From contig JAUCBJ010000834.1 in assembly GCA_032718475.1 (NCBI GenBank), forward strand, positions 1 through 29,909: DNA of 29,909 nucleotides. The letters are read 5' to 3'. The notes below the pieces were generated by a model. It was not told where the DNA came from. It worked only from the letters and a program-made list of their open reading frames with translations, and did no database searches. The position numbers were made by a program, and so were the translations under genes. Shown in pieces: positions 1 to 9,457 of the stretch (the first letter of the stretch is position 1; each line of letters starts with the position of its first letter). This stretch comes from Nemertoderma westbladi. Taxonomy: Eukaryota; Xenacoelomorpha; Nemertodermatida; Nemertodermatidae.

Positions 1-270
1 CAAAATGCGAGATCTCGGTTAGTCAGTAGGATATATAGTGGAAAACTGCAGTAATCATTGTTGTTCAGTAGGGTCTATATCGTTACTATGGCGTTAGGTT
101 AAACTCGATTGATTAGGTAGTCAGGTAGACAAGCAGATAGGCAGATGTAGGCGTATTGATCGAATGCTTCGATCGTGGTTTAGGCTACCGGTACCACCGC
201 AGTCTGACAGCATTTAATAATGAGCCTACATTAGTAAAATTTTAGTAAACTATAGATTTGGACTATGGCA
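1..270. other. Non-coding stretch, no gene seen
   Basis: No convincing reading frame, splice-bounded exon or RNA gene is visible. The DNA is AT-rich with scattered TAG/CAG words and one ACCGGT site near 186, a word that becomes frequent again at 1408-1790 on the other side of the minisatellite. I can say nothing about function. Confidence 0.5.
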
Positions 271-389
271 GTGATTTTTTATGTCCTTTTATTTGACTTT
301 TTTTGTCCTTTTTTTTTACGAATTATGCATAATGACTTTTGTTGTCCTTTTAATGACTTTTATTGTCCTTTTAATGACTTTTTTATGTA
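271..389. repeat. 21-bp tandem repeat in a pyrimidine-rich tract
   Basis: Units of the form AATGACTTTTRTTGTCCTTT begin at 331, 352 and 373, a period of 21. They are preceded by degenerate copies of the same TTTGTCC/TTTGACTT words from 271. A purine-rich tract at about 1632-1697 reads as a loose reverse complement of 272-320. Confidence 0.7.
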
Positions 390-584
390 TGTATTTCTTC
401 AACCTGTCAGACTGCTGATTTCTGGAATGTCAGACAGTTGATTTCACTATGCCGTGCCAAAACATTCCATGATTCCATGATTTATAGACTATGAGATAGA
501 TTTCCATATGCGCCTGTGGTAAAAAAGACTCTATATTTAATAGTTTGTGGTTGTTGTCGATAATCGATTACCACATGACGTAGC

Positions 585-1275
585 AAAACACTTATTTTAT
601 AGCCAAAAACAATTACCAATTGATGGAAAGGAGCAGGTTAAGGCCGAGTTTTCTAACCAAAACAATAAACAGTCACTTTACCAAATCAGGGAAAGGAGCA
701 GGTTACAGAGACAGGATTTTCTAACCAAAACAATAAACGATCACTTAACTAATTGAGGGAGAGGAGCAGGTTGCAGAGGCGGGATTTTCTAACCAAAACA
801 ATAAACGATCACTTAACTTATTGAGGGAAAGGAGCAGGTTACAGAGGCGGGATTTTCTAACCAAAACAATAAACGATTATTTAACTAATTGAGGGAAAGG
901 GACAGGTTACAGAGGCGGAATTTTCTAACCAAAACAATAAACGATCACTTAACTAATTGCGGGAAAGGAGCAGGTTACAGAGGCGGGCCTTTCTAACCAA
1001 AACAATAAACGGTCACTTTACCAATTCAGGGAAAGGAGGCAGGTTACAGAGGCGGGATTTTCTAACCAAAACAATAAACGATCATTTAACTAATTGAGGG
1101 AAAGGGGCAGGTTACAGAGGCGGGATTTTCTAACCAAAACAATAAACGATCATTTAACTAATTGAGGGAAAGGAGCAGGTTACAGAGACGGGATTTTCTA
1201 ACCAAAACCAATAAACTATGTCATGAACATAACAATAAACTATGTCATGAATATTTGAGGGAATGGGACAGCTTA
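585..1275. repeat. 68-bp minisatellite, about nine full copies plus edges
   Basis: The phrase CTAACCAAAACAATAAAC recurs at 653, 721, 789, 857, 925, 993, 1062, 1130 and 1198. All steps are 68 except one of 69, caused by an extra G in the copy containing AAAGGAGGCAGG. Each unit also contains a GGGAAAGGAGCAGGTTACAG-like block. The first copy (585-652) and the last (from 1198) are divergent, as expected for array ends. The last merges into a 24-bp duplication containing AAACTATGTCATGAA (1211 and 1235). A short open frame at 547-756 only crosses the array and is not taken as a gene. Confidence 0.93.
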
Positions 1276-2299
1276 AAGATAAAGCATCATTGATTTACAA
1301 TTTCAAATTACATAAATTCAATTAAATTATATTTCAAATAAAATTAATACAATTTCTTCACCTGTCAAATTAAATCAATACAATGTAATTACTGTACCAT
1401 TAGCACAACCGGTCAGCCGGTAGGCCTACCATTACCGTATTTAAATGGTAGGCTACACAGTAGGCCTAAAGCAGTACCGGTGCCGGTACCGGTACTAAAA
1501 TACAGAAATACCTGCTTTATACCTACATCTGTACATACAATACAGCAAAATAGTGCTATATATACTAATACCGGTACTGATAGACTGAGAGAACAGCAGT
1601 AGATAAACCGGTAGCATGGAACCTAACATTAGACTTTTGGAGGACATAAAAAATAAAAAAAAAAGGACAAAAAAAGGATTTAAACGGACAATAAAAATTA
1701 TTGCGTTGGACTATTTAGGTCTACTGCAGTATTGTTGTACCGGTAAACATTAAATGTAAATTGTTTGCTACCGGCGTCGGTAGTACAGTCAGATGGTGGA
1801 AGGCAGATTTTACTTACGGTGGCAGTTAATATTCACGGAAAGATGAAGTTGGGATGTTCGTTGGCGACGAGGAAGTTGGTTGACGAGGACGACGAGAGAG
1901 TTTATTTAACGATAGAACGGAATGATATCGGAAATTAGAAATATTGGAATATTACGCGGAGGATTCGCTGAAGTTCGTTGTCGATGATGAGAGATAACGC
2001 AGCGAAATGACAATAATACAACTGTACAACTGGATTGTTGATTGATGATAATAAATAAACTCTTAATAATAATAATAAACTCGAAAACAAAATAATGATA
2101 AATGATGCTAGTTGTAACTTGCAAATGAAATAATGACGTAATATCTTAATGAGAGGCTTATTAAATAGCAATTCGGATGTTGAGGGAGGCCGTTGTCTCT
2201 TAAATGAGCCAATCAGGGCGCAGCAGCAGAAATGATCCCGGCTGATTGGGCGTTCGTGCATAAGCGGTAACCAGGGTGATTGCTTGCGACATTAACTTT
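1276..2299. other. Non-coding stretch with an ACCGGT-rich patch
   Basis: No coding frame or RNA gene is supported. From 1408 to 1790 the word CCGGT occurs about eight times, often as ACCGGT or GGTACC, next to AGGCCTA words. A purine tract at 1632-1697 mirrors the pyrimidine tract at 272-320. 1800-2260 is ordinary mixed sequence; the short minus-strand frames there are AT-rich and have no recognisable product. Confidence 0.5.
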
Positions 2300-2475
2300 A
2301 TATTAGAAAGCTTATATTATATAAATTATTAATTAAAAGTAATACAATTAATTAATTTAAAATAAAGTTCAAATAAATAATTAATTTAAAATTAAATATA
2401 AATAAATAAAGTAAAAATAAATACAAATAAATAAATTAAAATTAAATATAAATAAATAAGAATTAATAAATAAAA
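2300..2475. repeat. AT-rich low-complexity tract
   Basis: The stretch is built almost wholly from AATTAA, AAATAAATA and TAATTTAAA words. It directly borders the large palindrome to its right. The minus-strand frame overlapping it (2381-2575) is a product of this composition. Confidence 0.8.
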
Positions 2476-2499
2476 GAGCTGCGGTGTCACTTATGACAC

Positions 2500-2886
2500 C
2501 CTCTTGGGCCTCTAGGCGACAGTTAGACAACACTGACACCCATTGGGTGTCATATGACACCATAGTATCACCCATAGGGTGTCATTGGCGCCAGACTGTC
2601 TGGGTGACACCTCCCAATTAGGCTAATTAGACCCTAATTGTTAGGTGTCATCAATTAATTAGGATAATCAATTAAACCCTAATTAGGAGTCGTAAGACAC
2701 CTATTAGGGTTTAATTGTACTAATTAATTGATGACACCTAACAATTAGGGTCTAATTAGCCTAATTGGGAGGTGTCACACAGACAGTCTGGCGCCAATGA
2801 CACCCTATGGGTGATAATAGGGTGTCATCATATGACACCCAATGGGTGTCAGTGAGGTCTAACTGTCGCCGAGCCACCCAAGACCC
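2500..2886. repeat. 387-bp near-perfect palindrome (foldback/MITE-like)
   Basis: The two arms pair across a centre near 2693-2694. Paired blocks include GGCGACAGTTAGAC (left) with GTCTAACTGTCGCC (right), CTGACACCCATTGGGTGTCA on both sides, GGCGCCAGACTGTCTG with CAGACAGTCTGGCGCC, and CCTCCCAATTAGGCTAATTA with its complement. Short palindromes are nested in each arm, for example GACACCCATTGGGTGTC, and GGTGTCA/TGACACC is repeated throughout. Outer pairing fades at about 2500 and 2886. No transposase frame is present and no clear target duplication is seen, so a foldback element or MITE is an inference. Confidence 0.9.
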
Positions 2887-3544
2887 TACTACTATTGAGT
2901 ATTTATTTAGATAAGATATTAATTGATTATTTATTATTATTTCATATATTTTGCTATTTTGCTTAGTACAGGCAGACGAGAGATTGGGCTGTAGTTGTTA
3001 CATTAGTTAGTAGTTGGCAGTTGCATTAGGGAAAACACCTTGTTTGATAGAAATATTAATTAGATAACTGAGGTGTAGTGATAAGGCTTAGCGACTGAGA
3101 TTTGTAACTTGACGGGGATGTTGTCGTTGGAAAAAGATTTTTTATCTAGATGTAGAAAGTTGTATTAAACCTCTACGGGTGTGGTTTCTATTAACGTAAT
3201 AACTATTTACATACTTGTGTGTAAAGTAGCACTTTACTGTGTGATGATCCGAGTGGCTTTGTTACACGAACGAATGTTAGTGAGTGAGTGAAAATAAAGC
3301 CAAGAGGATCAGAACACTGTAAAGTACTTTGCAACAAGTATTAATGTAGTTTTACTATAAAATTTTAACATTACGAAATGATTGTACATATACATTATAA
3401 AGTGATAGAAACTGCACAAATTATATTAGTTGCTGTATAAATAAATGTAAATATGACATAAATTATGTTATAAATAAATTAGCTTATATTTATCGCGGCG
3501 TTTGGAGCCATTTTAATAATATAGCTACTGGTTATTAATAGCAA
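2887..3544. other. Non-coding stretch, no gene seen
   Basis: AT-rich sequence lies between the palindrome and the LINE fragment. Stop codons are frequent in all frames, with no splice-bounded exon, tandem array or RNA fold that I can support. Confidence 0.5.
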
Positions 3545-4895
3545 TACACGTGGAGCGCAGAGTTTATTATGAGCCATGTTTTTTCATGTTACCTGAATTC
3601 GATTCAAATTGATGGGCGTAATAGTTCTTTTCCGCTTTGAGTAGGATGCTTGTGAGAGTATTCCTATAATTTTTATATGTGGTGAAATTTATTGACGTCG
3701 GTTTTTTTTATATAGGCGCGATATAATTTATTTTTTGTTATAGTGTAATCGAGTAAGTGATGAGTCATCCATGGTTTTGATAATTCTTTATACTGTATTA
3801 TGTTTTTTTGGGAGATGTTTGGAACAGATGTTTCCATGGCTATTGTAGAATGAATCAAACTTTTCGCAGTTGCGTACAGTATGAGACTTGTAGGACCATG
3901 ATTGTTCTGATTGGATGTCTTTCAAAAATCCATGTTTCGAAAATTTTTAGTAATATTTCGTAATATTTTTGTTAGATTTAATTGGTTTTTTTGGAAGATA
4001 GTAAAGTTTGGCCGAAGGTCAGAAGTTCCAATTTTGCAGTTAAAGCGTCCGGCAGTGCTGGTAGAAGTTGTTATATTTGTGAGAATGTGGTCAATTAGGG
4101 TTTCCGAATGTAATGTTTTGTTGGAAAGTTCACTGTGAAAAACACGAGTCAGGTGATTGATTAGTTGAAGAAAACTGTATAAGTTAATCAGACCGATATA
4201 TGAATTCAGGGATTGGTCCATTCTTTAGCAGATTAAAGTTTACGTCACCAGTAATAATTACGTCATAGTTGCGAGAAGCTAGTAGGGATAGATTAGATTC
4301 TAGAAGAGATAGAAAGTCATTAGCAGTGGTAGATTCAGGACGGTAGATTGTACCTACAATTAGTGGTTTAGAACTTTGGTGTCTCTTAATTTGTACCCAT
4401 GAGTTTTCAAGGCTGCTTATTTTCAAGTCAGGACGCTCAGTAGCCTCAAGGCTATCTTTGACAAATATTGCCGCCCAACTGCGTTAGAGCAGATGATCGG
4501 TTATGTAAAAAAGCTAATTTATAGTACGGAAATTCTATTTTACTAAGTAGGTCATCTTCACATAAAAATGTTTCTGTAAAGGTTAAAATATCAAAATTTT
4601 GATTCAGGGTTAAAAGAAACTCTATTATATAGGGTAGATTTTTTGGCAAGCTGCGACAATTTTGATGGAAAATTTTGAGGGAGGAGTTTCTTAGTTCTTT
4701 ATTAGTAATGTTGTTATCAGGATCCAGATGACTAAATGTTTGATTTAAAATATCAGGATTAATAGGTTTGTCTTTGGATATAGGTTCAAAAATATCAATA
4801 TCAGTAGAGTCGATGCCATAGAATGGAAAAATATCGGCGTTACAGTGAAAACAGTATACATCGTAGGAGATAGAGCAACCCTGAACATCAGCCAA
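3545..4895 (-). pseudogene. Broken LINE ORF2: endonuclease domain and linker, RT missing
   Basis: Read on the minus strand this is the N-terminal part of a non-LTR retrotransposon ORF2, the apurinic-like endonuclease that nicks target DNA. The first frame (4895-4452) carries LKIFHQNCRSLPKN and then FDILTFTET, the opening strands and Glu-containing motif of the exonuclease/endonuclease/phosphatase fold. After a frameshift near 4455-4480 come IFVKDSL, VGTIYRPES and TGDVNFNLL (4426-4184). After a second shift near 4210-4225 come LIDHILTN and GTSDLRP, the C-terminal Asp/His motif (4221-3922). Past a stop, PWMTHHLLDYTITKNKLYRAY (3858-3673) and later frames reaching about 3545 match the linker before the RT, including NYRNTLTSIL and a TW..INSALHV segment. 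At least four lesions and absence of RT make it dead. CR1/L2/Jockey-type affinity is my best guess. Confidence 0.85.
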
Positions 4896-5284
4896 GGCTT
4901 AATGCGTACCACACTGCATATGATAATAATTGACGCACAAAGTGAAATTTATAACACTCTCTGTTGTAGCACATAGGGAGTAACAAAACGAAAAGAAATT
5001 GGGATGGGATTGGTTGGATAATGGTTGGGAAGGATAATGGTTGTAAAATGTAGAATGTAAAAATCAATGCTTATTATCTGTATCAGGTTACACACTGTGG
5101 CATTCAAAATGTTTTATAGGTGAATGGCATTTAGTAAGGTTGTATTCAATATAATAAGGTTGATCCAAAAGGAAAGGAATCGATGATCAAGGTGGATGGG
5201 AATGGGGAAGTTGGAGGAGACGTGTTGAACACAGAGCTGGCAAAGTGCAAGGAGGTGATAGATGGTAGACCATTATATAATATA
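4896..5284. other. Non-coding stretch between two LINE relics
   Basis: No coding frame with recognisable content. It probably contains upstream sequence of the left LINE fragment and the 3' trailer of the one to its right, but no poly(A) or target duplication is clear. Confidence 0.4.
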
Positions 5285-6480
5285 CTAACAATTATTAATA
5301 CACAATATTGGTTTAGGATAAAATGGCACAAACAGGACTGCAAAATAATTGTAATGAAGGCAGCAGTTTCTTGGTCGGAGTTTAGAATTCGTCCACCAGT
5401 CCCCATAGGCCTGTGCCATCCCGAAACACAAATCCCTCCATGACCATCGACTGCCCCACAGGCAGAGGGAGCTAGACTGAAGGAGAGTGAATTGCAGCCT
5501 ATAGCGAACACCCCCCAACAACCACGCGAGGCCCCTCTCCTGCATTCCATCACACCTTGCCACAAGATTCTCTGAAAGGTGGCAGATAAATATTTGGGCC
5601 TTGGCACACCAAACACCATCAGTGGTGCTAATCAGGGGGGTGAACGCCATTATCAGGTCCTCACAGAGAGTTTGGTAGTGCAATTTTTTTAAGTGGCAGC
5701 GCTGCTCCAGGATGGATTCGGTGGACTGGTTGGTATGGGCATAAGAGGTAGCATCAGCGTTTACGACCGCGAGATTGTATGACACTACTCTCAGGTTTGC
5801 CCATACTCCCCGGGCCACCAAATCTGCCCGCACTCCCCTACCTCTCGCCCATCCCTGTCAAGATAGCCTCTGGTCAGTGTGACCTCCCATTCGACACTGG
5901 GAGCATGCAGCTGAGGGCGTGGGCAGTTGTAAAAGGACAACCACAGCCTTCGCTCTTTGCCGGCAGATTAGGTGGGACAAGGCCATACCTGAGGGCCAGG
6001 TTGTCCTGGAATTCCTCGTCACTGAGATCGGTAGCATCAACGACACTTGGCTGGGTCGTCATCCTGCACCTGGTTTTATTGCAGGTCGCACGTTCAGTGG
6101 TCCGTCGTAGTCCACTCAGGACCGGGATTTCCTCTTATAGACTGTGTCCTGGGAGATATGACTTTTAATGAGTTTGGTCCACAATTGTGCGCTGTGGTCC
6201 ACCACATGTAGGGGTTGCCCGGAATAGATAGCGTCTGCGACTAGAGCAGTACCCTCTAATGAGGCAATGTGTGCCGGAATCAATGTGTACCTTCATCAAT
6301 GGACCCTGCAGACCAACAGCACCATAACGAGCGGGGAGGAGGACCAGATCACTGTCTTCCGAACCCAATGGAGGGGATGAAGCGCTGCACCATTGCAGAA
6401 CGGATGGGAGCTATCTCATCATCATTGGTTGGGATGACTGGTTGGATGACATTGATTGGTTCATGATCCTGGCACAATTT
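5285..6480 (-). pseudogene. Degenerate LINE 3' end: RT tail, Cys/His knuckle and putative endonuclease
   Basis: Minus-strand frames in several registers read in the order expected of a reverse transcriptase C-terminus. Near 6368-6300 comes LVLLPARYGAVGLQGPL, the conserved post-RT LPxRxGGxGL block. Near 6040-5900 come LSDEEFQDNLALRYGLVP and GCGCPFTTAHALSC, a Cys/His knuckle whose first Cys appears lost. At 5833-5400 come ADLVARGVWANLRVV, NADATSYAH, FTPLISTTDGVWCAKAQIF and SSSLCLWGSRWSWRD. The last block matches a terminal domain I know from multicopy retroelement proteins in aquatic invertebrates and algae, and may be a restriction-like nuclease. At least three frame changes, plus a missing segment between the knuckle and the ADLVARGVW block, show decay. 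RT catalytic motifs are not present. The retroelement assignment is firm, the exact clade is not. Confidence 0.65.
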
Positions 6481-6659
6481 TAATACCACTAGTGCCAAAT
6501 AATGACTGGGCTTTGGCTTCTAACCCCGGTTTCACTATTAGAAACTATGCTAGGACACACACGGAGGAGCTCTGTCCACCAGACCCAGACTCTGGAAAAG
6601 CTACCAGCTGAAGAAGCGTCATCGGTGCACCAACATTGGCATTGTGATGGCCTTGCCTG

Positions 6660-7000
6660 GGTACTGGTTCTTGTGGACCCATTGCAGTTGAGCCTGTAGC
6701 TGGGGAGCCCATTGCGGTGGAACCCGTGACAGAGGTGCCCGTTTCTAGGGGAGCCTTTTGTGTGGAACCCATTGCTGGCAAACCCGTTACTTGAGGACCC
6801 ATTGCAGTAGAACCCGTGTTGGATGAAATCATTTCTGTGGGACCCATTTGTGTGGAACCCGTAGCTTGGGAATCCATTTCTGGGGTACCCATTGCGGTGG
6901 ACCCAGTGTCAGTGGTACCTGTTTCTAGGGGGGCCATTGTATGGAACTCAGCTTGGGAACACGTTACTGGGAGACACATTGCAGTGGAGTCACTGTCATC
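6660..7000. repeat. Hierarchical 15/45/180-bp tandem repeat
   Basis: Degenerate 15-bp modules such as CCCATTGCRGTGGAACCC alternate through the stretch. A higher order is visible: CCCGTTTCTAGGGG at 6738 returns as CCTGTTTCTAGGGG at 6918, a 180-bp step equal to twelve modules. On the minus strand it stays open and would encode repeats of TGSTAMG every 15, 15, 30 and 10 residues (frame 7072-6545). On the plus strand it reads VEPVAWES and VPIAVDPV. With no other coding evidence I treat it as repeat DNA, not a gene. Confidence 0.75.
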
Positions 7001-7179
7001 ACGCATTACTGGAAGAGCCAACTGATGACCACCACTTACAATGCTTAAGATTTTTTTCTCCCGCATGGACACCTCCCTGGGAGATTATATAATATACTGG
7101 ATAGTGACACAGGGTCATTAGAAGCTTTGACGCTGGCGCACATATTGAGGGGGTGGCCAGCAGAGGTGGAATATACCAG

Positions 7180-7407
7180 TGACGATAAGATGAATGTGGC
7201 ATTTTGCCACCAATTGATGATAAGATGAAGGTTGGCATTCTGTCACCAAGAGACGATGAAGAATTATGTGAGGTAACGGGAAGGTCAGATCTAAGACTGG
7301 AGAAGAGGGGAAGGTCAGATCCAAGGGATTTAGGATCGGTGAGAAGACTGGGGCGAAGGATAAGTAGACATACAGGAGGGCAGAGACCCCAATCCCAGAG
7401 ACGATAA
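7180..7407 (+). pseudogene. Relic of a BEL-like element 3' coding tail
   Basis: A gap-free alignment of about 155 bp places 7216-7370 against 17908-18062 with a constant offset of 10692. The translations agree better than chance: IDDKMKVGILSPRDDEEL here against GDDKMKGGISLPGDHEEI there, then RLEKRGRSDPRDL against RVEEKGRSIPREL, and RRLGRRI against RRVGRRI. Just upstream, GACGATAAGATGAATGTGGC (7182) and GATGATAAGATGAAGGTTGG (7216) form a diverged tandem pair. This is probably the end of a lost element of the same family as copies A and B. No other part of such an element is seen beside it. Confidence 0.6.
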
Positions 7408-7563
7408 CCGACATCGCTCAGGTAGTTGCAACGAAACATGGTTGACAATGTCCAATGACCGGCTGTGGTGCGAGTGACATCGGAGGTCACCCAAGACCCA
7501 ATAAGGGTTACCCACTGGTACTTAAAACTTTCGCGGTAGTTTGTCTTAGTAGTAGTCTCAAAT

Positions 7564-8796
7564 TTAAATAGTTAAACTAGTTAAATATCCTTTCAAATTA
7601 CTCGGAGCTATATCAGCACCAGCTCTATCCAGTTCCCTAAAGTCTTGAATATGAGGTGGAACGTTATACACGACCTTTTGAGTAATATGTCTACGTAAAT
7701 CATATATCTTACTCATATCGCTAAAAACAACTGCAGGAAGAAACTCCAAGTTTGAAATAATTTCCGGATGATCCACGATGGGTATTTCGTACGTCGTATC
7801 CTGTCGGACTGGTATACTAACAGGAAAATTGAGTGTCGTACTCAATGGTTTCGTAGTCGAAGTACTATATGGTTGCATTTCTCTTGTCCTCTCCGGGGAT
7901 GCAATCTGTAGTCTCTGAATAACATTTTGAGCAAAGTTTATGCTCTCGAAAACTTCCGGTGTCATCTCCTTAGCTGGAGTTTGATCGTGTGACGTCCAAT
8001 GGTAAGGTAGGCTAGCGAGTCTTCCGCCCCATTCTTCCATCTCACCTTTCTCGAAAGCCTTGTAGGCTCTGTATAGGCTAAGAGCTTCTTTCTTTTCGCG
8101 GGTTGACTGATTCGCCTCGTCCAGCGTAAGTTCAAATGCATCGGGTTCAACAACCTTAGGTGGGTAAACGACAGTTTCTCCCGCCTTTGGTCCAGTCATA
8201 GCAAACGAATGATATGGATTCGATAAAGGATACCCTCCTTCCTGGTAGCGTAGTTGTTGATGGTTCGAACACCTCGCCAATATCGGTTCGGGATTTTCCT
8301 TATTCAAACGCATTGGAATCGCATTTCGTTGTTCGCGCATACAAGAACCGCATTGATAATAAAGTTTATAAACTGAAAATGCTTCCTTGGTTTCTCTATC
8401 GTCCCCTCGAGTTCGTCTGTAAAGATGCATTCCATCAAATTCATCTCGTACCGCAGGCATAGGTTCGTGCGCCTTTAGGTATTGCATGGTATGATACAAA
8501 CGACTAATTTCAGTATCGGGGTCTTCGCTAATGTCTCCCGTATCACACAAAGCGTCGTACGGGTAAAGTTCATTGAAGGTTTTGCGCAAACTTTCGATTC
8601 TTTCATTTAACGCATTTTGCCTCCTTTTTAATACATTTGAGTCATATTTCGTTCTCGCGAGTTTCGCAGTACTTTCTGATAATTCCTTTATACCAAATAT
8701 AGTGTAGTCTTTGGCTCCAAATCTCTCGAATGGCGCTGCTGCTTCCTCTTGGATATCATATCCCCATCTCGGCTCTCCATGTATCTCCTTCTCCAT
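7564..8796 (-). CDS. Unrecognised protein of about 410 residues, beside the BEL element
   Basis: An uninterrupted minus-strand frame. I choose the ATG at 8796-8794 (MEKEIHGEPRWGYD); the frame is open upstream to a TAG near 8919 but without another ATG. I do not recognise the product. Visible features, numbered from this Met: a charged, probably helical stretch at about 43-78; a module RETKEAFSVYKLY at 134-146 that returns as REKKEALSLYRAY at 233-245; and CGSC at 149-152 followed by C176 and H179, a possible metal-binding group. No signal peptide or membrane segment is seen, so an envelope protein is unlikely. It lies about 660 bp downstream of the integrase on the same strand, so it may be a third ORF of that retrotransposon, or an independent single-exon host gene. 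Confidence 0.6.
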   Translation of the reverse strand: MEKEIHGEPRWGYDIQEEAAAPFERFGAKDYTIFGIKELSESTAKLARTKYDSNVLKRRQNALNERIESLRKTFNELYPYDALCDTGDISEDPDTEISRLYHTMQYLKAHEPMPAVRDEFDGMHLYRRTRGDDRETKEAFSVYKLYYQCGSCMREQRNAIPMRLNKENPEPILARCSNHQQLRYQEGGYPLSNPYHSFAMTGPKAGETVVYPPKVVEPDAFELTLDEANQSTREKKEALSLYRAYKAFEKGEMEEWGGRLASLPYHWTSHDQTPAKEMTPEVFESINFAQNVIQRLQIASPERTREMQPYSTSTTKPLSTTLNFPVSIPVRQDTTYEIPIVDHPEIISNLEFLPAVVFSDMSKIYDLRRHITQKVVYNVPPHIQDFRELDRAGADIAPSNLKGYLTSLTI

Positions 8797-9457
8797 AATT
8801 AGAGGTGTAGTTACATAATCATTACTACTAGAGGGAATACAACAGAGTTTGTAGTTAGTTGTGAGGAGACGTGAGAGTTTTCGTCTGCCCTTTTGGCTCG
8901 ACAACGCTCTAACCTCCTACCCATAGCCTAAGATCTAGGGTTTCTTTAATGACACGCTGCTTCTTATCTAAAATTTTTTGCCGAAATAAAAACGAATTTG
9001 GGCTAAACTGGCTGTGAGTCTAAAATACTCACCTTTTGATCCCAAACTATTATCAGAAAATAAGCAATCAAGAGTTAGTAATAAATATAGGGAAGTCTAT
9101 TTTGACGTAACTTATTGAAACAAGACCGTGTAAAATTTAATTAAAATTTTTAAGAAAGGCTCGCAAGTCTTCCTCTCTTGTTTCTCTAATTTTAAGTTCC
9201 ACCCGACTGTACCCTGAAATCTATTCACTGGAGAAAATTTTGTAAATTTTTCAAATCCTAATGGATTGTCTAAAATTTCGAAAATGTCTCAATATTGTGA
9301 GTTCCAAGTAGAATTCCATTTCTTATACCTACAAATCCCGCTCCTATGTGACACATAAGGGTACTACCCTCAATGTTCACATATAAAGTCAATGGAATTC
9401 TACCGCTGTCCTTACTACAGTGTACAGGTACGTGGAAATCTATTTGTAAACTCCTAA
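8797..9457. other. Gap between integrase and the unknown ORF
   Basis: No coding frame. On the minus strand near 9035-9025 there is AAAAGGTGAGTATTTTAG, a good splice-donor consensus, so joining of integrase and downstream ORF by splicing is conceivable but unproved. A 21-base string at 9153-9173 containing GGCTCGCAAGTCTTCC is repeated exactly at 11718-11738. No LTR pair could be recognised. Confidence 0.4.

Noticed and set aside
547-756. 69-codon open frame at the left edge of the minisatellite
   Set aside because: It only traverses repeat units and starts at a GTG; no conserved content.
585-1275. Regularly spaced repeats suggesting a CRISPR array
   Set aside because: The 68-bp units are contiguous with no unique spacers, and the window is animal DNA.
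5779-6168. 129-codon plus-strand frame
   Set aside because: It is the antisense shadow of the minus-strand retroelement tail, which has recognisable motifs.
6545-7072. TGSTAMG-repeat protein gene on the minus strand
   Set aside because: The frame follows from 15-bp repeat modules, which keep both strands open; no start context, conservation or neighbour supports a gene.
7564-8796. Envelope glycoprotein of a BEL element
   Set aside because: No signal peptide, membrane anchor or cysteine-rich ectodomain is visible in the unknown ORF.
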